This document shows positions 36,641 to 44,474 of a DNA stretch of 64,000 bases, in pieces. Source of the DNA: Dermatemys mawii. Its lineage: Eukaryota; Chordata; Testudines; Dermatemydidae. Each line of letters opens with the position of its first letter. The stretch's first letter is position 1. The notes beneath the pieces were generated by a model. It was not told the DNA's origin and did not search any database. It saw only the letters and a list, made by a program, of their open reading frames with translations. Made by a program: the position numbers and the translations under genes. The DNA lies in contig ML677333.1 of assembly GCA_007922305.1 (NCBI GenBank), positions 20,552,792-20,616,791 of the forward strand. The letters are read 5' to 3'.

Positions 36641-37598
36641 GTATAAGTGTGTTAAGTAGAAGTAGTTTAATAAGTGTTTAAATTTATTATTATTATTATT
36701 ATTTGTTAAGATTGTTAAATGTTTAGATTTATTATTATTGACCCTTTAAAATATAATTTGTTAACCTGAAATTGTACTATGTAGCCAAAAACGGCTTTTC
36801 TCTTTTTGTCCTACTTTTACAAGTAGCTACTTGAAATTGACATTGCAGCGATACATTGTAACAATGCATTGTCAAGCCACTAACTTCGCTCTGGGAGCCA
36901 AGCCCTGTAATTGATTAAGGGCATTGTTACACAATTGACGCCAGTTCTTTTTAAAGCATTGTAAACCAATTAACCCTAATTGCAAAGTGAAACATTTGTA
37001 ACTATAACAGTAACTAACTTAGCACTTAGAGAGTGTTTTGAGAAATGTCACCCAGAAACTTTTATAACTTTTTGTAACTATTGTATGTGTAAAATTATTA
37101 TTATACAAAATACTGTATGTGAAACATTAATTAGGGAATGTATGTAAGAGAGAGAGTGCTTGGACAATGAATGGATGGTTTGAGAGGTTCCAGCCTGAGA
37201 ATGCAGCATCAAAGGGCTGAAGAAGGCGTCAGGTGCCAGTGCAACCAAAAGGTGTCAAGTGGAGAAAAACTGGAGACTGGAGGTCCACCCTATGAGATCA
37301 CTGACAAGCACCTGGCAGCCACCCTGAAGACATCAGCATGACGCAGCAATTCCCATAGACTGGCATAGGAAGAAATTCCTATAAAGACTGGACCAAAAGA
37401 CTATGGAGTCAGAGTCCAAGGTTCTGCTGCCAGCCTACCAGAAGCTTCAGATGCGCATCTGATCAGGACTTTGCTCCCCACTACCATCACCTGTGTATAG
37501 AATACCTGGCCAGTATTCTGTCACAAGCAACTTCCAGGCTGGTAACTATAACAATTACCCAGAACCTAAATAAATGAATAAATGATTAAATGAATGTT

Positions 37599-37647
<49 letters not shown>

Positions 37648-37657
37648 NNNNNNNNNN

Positions 37658-37707
<50 letters not shown>

Positions 37708-37853
37708 AGGGTTAAGTAGTGATAGGAATAAGTAGTTAAACAACGTTGTTTGCTTCTATCTTTTCTTTATTCTTTATTATTATCTTTACAATAAATGTGG
37801 CTTTTTGCCTTATCCCCCTCATAAGATTCTGCTTGCTTCTATTGGTATAACAC
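36641..37853 (+). mobile_element. candidate LTR with an AATAAA signal and an embedded TG tract
   Basis: The 3' part has AATAAA at 37790-37795, about 60 bp before a terminal 'ggtataacac', and a GC-rich 'gccttatccccctc' region like an LTR R-U5. The pentamer acata lies at 36636-36640 and 37854-37858 and could be the duplication. The left end does not begin with TG, so the limits are tentative. An (ATT)n tract sits at about 36686-36704. Confidence 0.4.
37601..37704 (+). repeat. (TG)n microsatellite with 10-N assembly gap
   Basis: An almost pure TG tract. Ten Ns at 37648-37657 mark an unresolved length. The HTHTHT open frame on the minus strand is translation of the tract. Confidence 0.95.
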
Positions 37854-37859
37854 ACATAC

Positions 37860-38123
37860 CACCTGTATCCATTAAATTACACATCCAAAATTTCTCATTT
37901 ATAAAGAATGGTAGAAAATTTACCAATTCTGATAAATCTCTTGGGTGTGGGATTGAAATAATAAGAAAGTAGGTTAATTCATTTAGAATCTAATCCAAAA
38001 ACCACTCTCATTGATTTCCATGGGCATTGGATCAGGCTTTTATTATACATTCTCCCTTCTCTCCCTCTTTCTTGCTCCATGCCCATTGGTTAATTACATT
38101 AAAGGACATTTGAAGGGGAACAC
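37860..38123. other. no gene; dispersed relic
   Basis: 'aaccactctcattgatttcc' with 'gggcattggatcaggct' (37998-38040) is a dispersed relic. Confidence 0.35.
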
Positions 38124-38126
38124 TTA

Positions 38127-38704
38127 GGGGATGGCTACACTACCCGCTGGGTCGGCTGATAGCGCTCGAAGTACCAGGGATCAATTTATCGCATCTAGAT
38201 GAGACGCAATAAATCGATCTCTGAATTGAGTCCTGTACTCCAGTTCGGCAAGAGGAGTAAGCGGAGTCGGTGGGAGAGTGGCCATGGTCAACTCGCTGCC
38301 ATGAGGACGGCCAGATAAGTTAACCTAAGGACTGGTCTACACTGTGGGGGGTGGGGAATCGACCGAAGATGCACAACTTCAGTTACGTCAATAACGTAGC
38401 TGAAGTTGGCGTATCTTCGGCCAACTTACCTGCCATCCTTATGGCGGCGGCGGTCGGCAGCGTGCTCCCCCGTTGACTCCAGTTTGCGCTTTGCGTTGAG
38501 CTAGAGTTCCGGAGTCAACGGGGGCGCCGCTGGTGATCAATTTATCGTGTCTGATTTATCACGTCTCATTCAATCGCCATAAGATCGATCACTACCCGCC
38601 GATGCGGCAGGTAGTGAAGACCTACCCTAAGATACTGCGACTTCAGCTACACTATTTGTGTATCTTAGGTCAACCTCTCCCCGCTACATAGTGTAGCCCA
38701 GCCC
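38127..38704. mobile_element. Harbinger miniature element (outer)
   Basis: TTA flanks both sides (38124-38126 and 38705-38707). The ends GGGGATGGCTACACT and AGTGTAGCCCAGCCC are inverted repeats. It is CpG-rich and little diverged compared with its surroundings. A second Harbinger miniature element lies inside it at 38339-38627. Confidence 0.8.
38339..38627. mobile_element. Harbinger miniature element (inner, nested)
   Basis: TAA flanks both sides (38336-38338 and 38628-38630). The ends GGACTGGTCTACACT and AGTGAAGACCTACCC are inverted repeats. Internal inverted segments 'cccccgttgactcc' and 'ggagtcaacggggg' give a strong hairpin. Confidence 0.8.
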
Positions 38705-38709
38705 TTAGA

Positions 38710-39820
38710 GAACTAGGGCTACATTTCATTAACATTAGTGAGGCTGTATTGCTGTAATTGACTCATGTCTAGACTAGGAAAACAGATGATGTTTTGACAT
38801 GGGTTAGTAAACATATTATAATTAAAAGGCTATATACAGGACTTTCCACTCAGTGTAACGAGGACAGTCATCACTTAAAATCTGTGAATTTGTTGTCATA
38901 AATCTTTGGGATAAGCCATAGAACCTGATTCTATTACCACACATCTGATGTATGTCAGGAATAAGTTCACTGAAGTTAGTGGAGGTACATCAGTGGAAGT
39001 CAAAGCAGTAAAAGGCTCATGCACCCCTCCTGCTATGTAGCACTGGCAGCAACAAGGGCCAAATTCAATATTTAAAGGTTCCTCTTAACTTTACAAAACA
39101 ACTGGCTCAACCCCTCTGCCCCGCAGAAATCTTGGAAAACTAACCACTCCAGGGTGCCTGTAAGAGGCAATACTTCCTCACTTGTAAGCACTGAGTCTGT
39201 GCATGACAAAAGAAAACTTACTAAAAATAGAAAGAAACACTGTTAATTTGGGAAAACACTGAATAATAATTCAAAGGCAAGTAAACAATAATAAAGTAAC
39301 AATAAGTAAAACACCTACCACACTATCTTGGGCAGTATCCTTTGCCTCAGTTTCCCATCTTCTGTGTAATGTCTCCTTAACACACCACTTCCCTTTTCCC
39401 TCCAAGCACCTCACTCACAGTTTGTCTAAGGTCATCAAAATCCCAGAATTCAAGAGTGCCTTCAAGCAATGCCTCTACTGCTACCACCACTCACTGCTCA
39501 TGCTGCCTCTGATACAATGCCATGTTCTGAGCCTAGCTCTTAGGTGATTTCAGCTCTTGATGATTTCTAGAGGTAGTGGGGAACCTCACTGCCACTGCTG
39601 CCTCTGCGATGTCTTTCACTGCAACAATGTCCCAACACCAAGTCTAAGGGTCAGCCCCATAGATGTAACTAGACCTGTTCAGCAGTGATTTCATCTCTAG
39701 TTATACCTGAGCAGAAGCCAGAAATCTAAATTGACTCTGATCAGCTCTCTTTTTAAAGCCTGGAAGGGGAGTGTAGACAAATGGGGCGAGGATGGTACTC
39801 AAACAGTTTACACTGCCTGC
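38710..39820. other. no gene recognised (1.1 kb)
   Basis: A relic with 'actgaagttagtggaggtac' lies near 38970. Nothing else is assignable. Confidence 0.35.
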
Positions 39821-39830
39821 TAGGAACACC

Positions 39831-39988
39831 CAGTGCTTAATTAATGCCAGGACTTACCAGGGCTGAGCCCCGGCACCTCTAGACTTGGCAGTTCATAGCC
39901 CCAGCACCTCTGAGCTTGCTGCATCAGTTGTAAAAAAAAAAATATAGCTTGAGCCCCAGCACCTCTTTTCATTACAAATTCAGCACTG
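39831..39988. mobile_element. hAT miniature element (158 bp)
   Basis: The flanks are a perfect 8-bp duplication, ggaacacc (39823-39830 and 39989-39996). The ends CAGTGCTTAATTAATG and TTACAAATTCAGCACTG are inverted repeats. Short direct repeats of 'agccccagcacctct' fill the interior. Confidence 0.85.
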
Positions 39989-40042
39989 GGAACACCTGTC
40001 ACTCTGACTTTCAGTTGGATTTGCATGCCTACCACACACTTA

Positions 40043-40190
40043 GGGTATGGTTACACTTACAAAATTATAGCGCTATTGCTTATAGCGCTCGCCTTATACA
40101 GCAATAATAATAGCGCTATTGTATGTCCACACTGAGCTGCTCCAGCGCTATAGCATGGCCACATTTGCGGCACTTAATACGGCATTAAGA
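40043..40190 (+). repeat. left terminal and subterminal repeats of the Harbinger
   Basis: After the 15-bp terminal repeat, 'tatagcgctattgcttatag', 'aatagcgctattg' and 'ccagcgctatag' recur within about 110 bp. The right end (44350-44470) has the same 'tatagcgct' motifs inverted. In related elements such sites bind the Myb-like protein and transposase; that role here is inferred. Confidence 0.75.
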
Positions 40191-40412
40191 GCAGCGCATT
40201 AGGGCATGTATCCCACAGTACACCTCTTCCTGATCTGGCGCAATGGCTTGTGGGAGGGGGGGCGTCACTTGCGGGGCATTCTATATCCTGTTTGAACTAC
40301 CCATGATGCTTTTTGGCATATCCCAGCAATCCCTGTGTTTCCTTCCACCTCCGGCGCCATCTTTCAAGGGTTTCAGCAAGGCACGCTCCGTCTTCCATTG
40401 TCGAGTGCTGCA

Positions 40413-41654
40413 ATGAATCCAGAACTGCTGAGGAACATGCTGACGACTGTCGCCAGCACATCTCTGTGTGCAGTGGAGTTATTCCTTGACATGCAGGATG
40501 ACAGTGATGATTCTGAAGACGAGATCGAAGCGGTGAATGCATTCGACACAAAGCTGCTTGTCTCATTAACGGACATGCTCACGGCTGTTGAACGCCGCTT
40601 CTGGGCACGGGAAACGAGCACAGAGTGGTGGGATCGCATCGTCATGCAAGTCTGGGACGACGAGCAGTGGCTGCAAAACTTTCGAATGAGAAAAGCCACT
40701 TTCATGGGACTGTGTGCTGAACTCGCCCCTGCCCTGCGGCGCAAGGACACCAGACTGAGAGCTGCCCTCCCGGTGGAGAAGCGGGTGGCTATCGCGATTT
40801 GGAAGCTGGCTACCCCAGACAGCTACCGATCGGTGGCCAACCAGTTTGGGGTTGGAAAGTCGACCGTTGGAGTTGTGCTGATGCAAGTGTGCAGGGCCAT
40901 CAATCGCATCCTGCTACGAAAAATCGTGACTCTGGATAACGTGCATGACATCGTGGCTGGCTTTGAAGAAATGGGTTTCCCTAACTGTGGTGGGGCGATA
41001 GATGGGACCCATATACCCATTCTCGCGCCCGCCCACCTAGCTGAGGAGTACGTTAACCGAAAGGGGTACTTCTCCATGGTTCTCCAGGCGCTTGTGGATC
41101 ACCGTGGGCGTTTTACTGACATTAACGCTGGCTGGTCTGGAAAGGTGCATGACGCACGCATCTTCCGCAACACCGGCCTGTTCATGAAGCTGCAAGCCGG
41201 GACTTTTTTCCCAGACCAGAGGATCCCCGTGGGGGAAGTGGAAATGCCCATAGTGATTCTTGGTGACCCTGCTTACCCTTTAATGCCCTGGCTCATGAAA
41301 CCGTACACAGGGAGCCTGGACAGCAGTCAGGAAAGGTTCAACTACAGGCTTAGCCGTTGTCGAATGACTGTGGAGTGTGCTTTTGGGCGTCTGAAGGCGC
41401 GCTGGCGTTGTCTTTATGGGAGGCTAGATTTGGCCGAGGGTAGTATCTCCGCGGTTATTTCCGCATGCTGTGCCCTACATAATCTTTGTGAGCGGAAGGG
41501 CGAAGGCTTCACTCAGGCATGGTCCTCTGAGGTTCAACGCCTGGAGGCCACATATGCCCAGCCAGAGAGCAGGGTTCACGGAGGGGACCAGCGCGAGGCT
41601 GTTAGGATCAGGGAAGCCTTGAGGGAGCATTTTGAGGCTGAAAGCCAGTTCTGA
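40413..41654 (+). CDS. Harbinger transposase (HARBI1-like DDE nuclease), 413 aa
   Basis: DDE-superfamily nuclease that would excise and reinsert the element with TTA duplications. I chose the ATG at 40413 because the open frame upstream starts only at a GTG, and this start gives the usual length of the family. The N-terminus has an acidic patch (DMQDDSDDSEDEIEA). A helix-turn-helix region follows at about residues 110-165 (EKRVAIAIWKLA ... RSVANQFGVGKSTVG). The DDE_Tnp_4 domain keeps D197 in AIDGTHI, D285 in ILGDPAYPL and E321 in TVECAFGRLK. There is no stop or frameshift before 41654. An AATAAA signal follows about 100 bp downstream. All catalytic residues are present, so the protein could be active. 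Whether it is the host HARBI1 gene itself is excluded by the terminal repeats and partner gene around it. Confidence 0.93.
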   Translation: MNPELLRNMLTTVASTSLCAVELFLDMQDDSDDSEDEIEAVNAFDTKLLVSLTDMLTAVERRFWARETSTEWWDRIVMQVWDDEQWLQNFRMRKATFMGLCAELAPALRRKDTRLRAALPVEKRVAIAIWKLATPDSYRSVANQFGVGKSTVGVVLMQVCRAINRILLRKIVTLDNVHDIVAGFEEMGFPNCGGAIDGTHIPILAPAHLAEEYVNRKGYFSMVLQALVDHRGRFTDINAGWSGKVHDARIFRNTGLFMKLQAGTFFPDQRIPVGEVEMPIVILGDPAYPLMPWLMKPYTGSLDSSQERFNYRLSRCRMTVECAFGRLKARWRCLYGRLDLAEGSISAVISACCALHNLCERKGEGFTQAWSSEVQRLEATYAQPESRVHGGDQREAVRIREALREHFEAESQF

Positions 41655-41668
41655 AGTGAGGTGCAGAT

Positions 41669-41696
41669 GGAGGGAGGGAGGGAGGGAGGGAGGGAG
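41669..41696 (+). repeat. (GGGA)n tract in the transposase 3' UTR
   Basis: About six GGAG/GGGA units directly after the transposase stop codon. Confidence 0.9.
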
Positions 41697-41757
41697 CATT
41701 CTTTTAACAGGAACAGGCATTTGCTTTTCTGTAGCCTGTAATAATGTATGTACACTT

Positions 41758-41763
41758 AATAAA
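41758..41763 (+). terminator. polyadenylation signal AATAAA for the transposase transcript
   Basis: AATAAA lies 104 bp past the stop codon, in 'cttaataaaaaaaacc'. On the opposite strand, two AATAAA signals (reading 41798-41793 and 41778-41773) would serve the convergent Myb-like gene. The two transcripts would therefore end within about 40 bp of each other. Confidence 0.75.
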
Positions 41764-42548
41764 AAAAACCCATTTATTAAGAAGACAATTCATTTATTGA
41801 ACAGGTACTTCGGTTGCTGAAAGAAAATATTGTGATGCATGTGAGGGGGAAGGCAGGGGAGGTGCAATGGGGGTGTCGTGGGGTCAGTCAGAGATCGGAG
41901 TATGTCCGGGTCTCTGAGTCTCCAGTGCCCTCAAAGTGGCCATGTCCCCCGAACCCCATTTGCGGTGGCCAGTAAGGCATGTTATTAGGGGTAGACTGCA
42001 GTGGATAATGGTCTGGGGTCTGGGGGTTGTCCGGTGAAGACAGAGGGGTTGGAGGCAGCTGTGGATGGTGATAACCATTTGGCTGATGATACTGGCCTGG
42101 AGGGTACAGAGGCAAAGAAGGGGAAGGGAGTTGGGGCAAACGATAATTGGGGTGGTGGGTGCGGAGCTTCTCCTCCTGAAGGGTGACAAGCCGCTGCATA
42201 GTCTGCAATTGAAGCTGCAGTAATGAGAGCAGCTTGTCGGTGCTTTTCCGGCGGTGAATCGCGTTCTCCTTCCGCGCCTTCTCCCTCAACTTGCTCTCAT
42301 TCTCCCTCCACCTCTGTGCAACTCGATTCTCCGTTACAGCCTGTTGCATTACTTGCTCTACAAGATCCTCTTTGCTCCTTCGTGGCCGCTTCCTCAGTCA
42401 CCTGAGCCTCTCAGCTGTTGATAAGAGCGATGGCGAAGGGGTGAAGGACGACCCTTCTAAAATAAAAAGATACATTTCACAGTGGTTCCCTTGTAAAGAG
42501 CAGACATGCCTATCATTCCCCCGCATTCCCCGTTTGCCTGTCCCGCAG

Positions 42549-43118
42549 ACAGCACAGATACAGCAACGGAGCCCCTGCCATGGTGAGTGGACTCCAGAGG
42601 CAAGGGAAATGATTTTTTCCCTGCCCTGAGAAGCTGTGGCGGGGGAGGGGGTGGGGAGTGCCGGTACGTTGCAGGAGCCACAGTGTGAGCAGCAGGCAGG
42701 GGGAAGGATTTCTTCCCTGCCCTGAAAAGCTGTGGCGGGGGGCGGGGGGGGGGGGGTGGAGTGCCGGGAAGTGGCAGGAGCCCTACTCTGAACACTGTTC
42801 CAACATTCTCCGTAGGTGTTTGTCCTGGAAGATATCTCGTTGCTTCGAGTCACTGAGGAGCAAAGGGAAGGGATTTTATTAAGATGCGGCTTCCGCCCAG
42901 GGCCATATGCAGCGTGCCTATGTGCAGCAATGCTCCCCCCACCCATTGTAGCACAGTGGCAGGGACTAGTGACCGTGACCGGGACGGGGACCACGCTGGC
43001 TCTCCCGGGAAACCTGCGCAGGCGCATTGCAAGTGCTCTTATTGAGACCTTTGAAGAGATTACTGATGATGACTACCGCGAGGTGATAGACTACATCAAT
43101 GCACTATTCCACATGTAG
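42549..43118 (+). CDS. possible third Harbinger gene, spliced, about 101 aa
   Basis: On the plus strand a 34-nt exon (42549-42582) lies between an acceptor (tgcctgtcccgcag) and a donor (ATG then GTGAGT). A second acceptor (acattctccgtag) precedes an open exon from 42816 to the stop at 43118. Joining them puts the ATG that ends the small exon in frame with VFVLEDISLLRVTEEQREG, and the frame closes with EEITDDDYREVIDYINALFHM. I recognise no domain. It lies in the Myb-like gene's intron on the opposite strand. It could instead be a chance frame in intron sequence; its splice signals and acidic, helix-like C-terminus are the reasons to list it. Confidence 0.4.
42599..42782 (+). repeat. imperfect 96-bp tandem duplication with a G-run
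   Basis: 'ttccctgccctgagaagctg' with 'tggcgggg' near 42617 recurs as 'ttccctgccctgaaaagctg' near 42713, an offset of 96 bp. The second copy ends in a run of 14 Gs near 42746-42759, which could form a G-quadruplex and gives assembly risk. The block separates the two exons of the possible third gene. Confidence 0.7.
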
Positions 43119-43130
43119 GCAAGCATGCAA

Positions 43131-43480
43131 GCATCCCCTTCCACCCCAAGCTGCCTGCCTTCCCCATAGAAAAGCAGCTTTACCGCCGCAATGCACTGCT
43201 GAGCTGGCCCCTGCAACTGCCGGACACTGTGGCTGTCCGCCCTCCTCCTGGCTTTAGAGGAGAGCTCCTGGCTGCATGCCCCCCTGCCCTCCTCCTGGCT
43301 TGAACAGAGCACCAGGTGGAATGCCCCCCTCATCCCTTTCCACCCCAAGCTGCCAGCCTTCCCCATAGAAAAGCAGCTTTACCTCCGCAATCCGCTGCTG
43401 AGCTGGCCCCTGCAACCGCCGGACGCTGTGGCTGGCTGCCCTCCTGGGTTGAGAAGAGCTCCTGGCTGCATGCGTCCAGG
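43131..43480 (-). repeat. 199-bp tandem duplication of the exon 1 tail of the Myb-like gene
   Basis: 'ccaccccaagctgcc' at 43141 recurs at 43340, and the match runs through 'ccatagaaaagcagctttac' and on to 'gagctcctggctgcatgc'. The copy at 43330-43480 includes the working donor. The copy at 43131-43330 is a spare one within the intron and carries its own 'gcggtaaag' donor-like site. Confidence 0.8.
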
Positions 43481-43947
43481 GACTCCTCCGTGCCCTGGAT
43501 CGCTGCTGCCTCGTCCTCATCCTCCTCCTCTTCTTCATCCTCCTGCTCTTCGTCCTCCTCCTCACCCCCCCCTTCACTGGTGGGCTGGGAAGTGTCCGTG
43601 GTGGTCGATGGAGTGACCGTGGGATCACCACCAAGTATCGCGTGCAGCTCCTTATAAAATCTACAAGTCACCGGGGCTGCCCCAGAGCGGCCGTTTGCCT
43701 CGCGGGCTTTGCGATACGCATTCCTAAGCTCCTTTACCTTAACACGGCACTGCAGAGTGTCCCGCTCATGGCCTCTTTCTGCCAAGGCCCGTGATATCTG
43801 CCCATAGGTGTCAAAATTCCTGCGGCTAGACCGCAGCTGAGACTGAACAGCCTCTTCCCCCCAGCAGCTGATGAGGTCCAGCACCTCACTATTGCTCCAT
43901 GCTGGGGATCGCCTATTGCGAGGAGGCATGGCACGTGGAGTCATGAT

Positions 43948-44112
43948 GATCAATCAGAATGATCACCTGCAACGATTCCCTGAGACCACGCCACGCAATC
44001 AATCAGATCAATGAGAATGATCACCTGCAAGGATTCCCTGAGACCACGCCACGCAATCAATCTGATCAATGAGAATGATCACTTGCAAGGGTTCCCTGAG
44101 AGCACGCCACGC
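43948..44112. repeat. 58-bp tandem repeat, 2.8 copies, upstream of the Myb-like gene
   Basis: Units start at 43948, 44006 and 44064. Each contains 'atgatcacctgcaagg' and 'ccctgagaccacgccacgc' with few changes. They lie just upstream of the Myb-like start codons and so may be promoter or protein-binding repeats. The first unit overlaps the first possible ATG. Confidence 0.9.
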
Positions 44113-44474
44113 TTGGCTGGAGCAAACAGGAAGGGGATTTTCAAATTTCCCTGGAACTTTAAAGGGCGGGTCTGACGTGTGGTCACCTGAGGACAGGACA
44201 AAAGAGTTTGCAAGTGATGACCAGAGTGGCTCGAACGGGAATTATGGGACAGGCTGGAGGCCAATTAATACGCAGTGGGTGTCCATATTCTTCCTGTAGC
44301 GCTACAGCAGGTGCGCTACAGCCCTTATTCCCCATGAGGAGGTGGATTTATAATAGCGCTATAACTCCGCGGTTATAGCGCTATTAGTGCCTTGCCAGTG
44401 TGGACGGAGAGTAGGTTATAGCGCTCGTAGGGGCTTTATTGCGCTATAAAGTGCCAGTGTAACCATGGCCTTAG

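Larger units (their letters stand above)
41888..43953 (-). pseudogene. Harbinger Myb/SANT-like DNA-binding protein gene, two exons, one nonsense mutation
   Basis: Partner protein of Harbinger transposases, needed in known systems for nuclear import and binding to the element ends. Exon 1 (43953-43383) holds a Myb/SANT-like trihelix: SPAWSNSEVLDLISCWGEE, then YGQISRALAERGH, then CRVKVKELRNAYRKAREANG, followed by a long acidic E/D run. A donor (GGAG then GTAAAG) follows 43383. An acceptor (ctttttattttag) precedes 42456. Exon 2 (42456-41888) encodes AERLR, then LRKRP and RRSKEDLVEQVMQQAV, a coiled-coil-like basic segment, and a proline-rich tail. Exon 1 leaves one base over and exon 2 supplies two, so the frame is kept. 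A TGA at 42400-42398, between AERLR and LRKRP, is probably a decayed CGA. The start may be at 43953, 43944 or 43929. Confidence 0.82.
40043..44470 (+). mobile_element. complete autonomous-type Harbinger (PIF/Harbinger) transposon, 4428 bp
   Basis: It is bounded by a TTA target duplication (40040-40042 and 44471-44473), the Harbinger signature. The terminal inverted repeats GGGTATGGTTACACT and AGTGTAACCATGGCC match 13 of 15 positions. Both ends are rich in 'tatagcgct', arranged as inverted subterminal copies, and these are likely binding sites for its proteins. It carries a plus-strand DDE transposase and a convergent minus-strand Myb/SANT gene, the standard two-gene plan of vertebrate Harbingers, plus a possible third small gene. 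Its high CpG content and intact transposase frame suggest recent insertion relative to the CR1 and MIR relics around it. Confidence 0.93.

Noticed and set aside
37555..37743. Open frame with HTHTHT repeats
   Set aside because: Translation of the TG microsatellite across an N gap.
40335..40412. 26 extra N-terminal codons of the transposase
   Set aside because: The upstream frame begins at GTG; the first ATG at 40413 is the plausible start in an animal genome.
42398..43027. 209-codon minus frame upstream of Myb exon 2 read as one protein
   Set aside because: Most of it is intron of the Myb-like gene; only the last 19 codons (EGSSF...AERLR) belong to exon 2.
43948..44112. CRISPR-like repeat array
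   Set aside because: The units are contiguous with no spacers, and the setting is a eukaryotic transposon.
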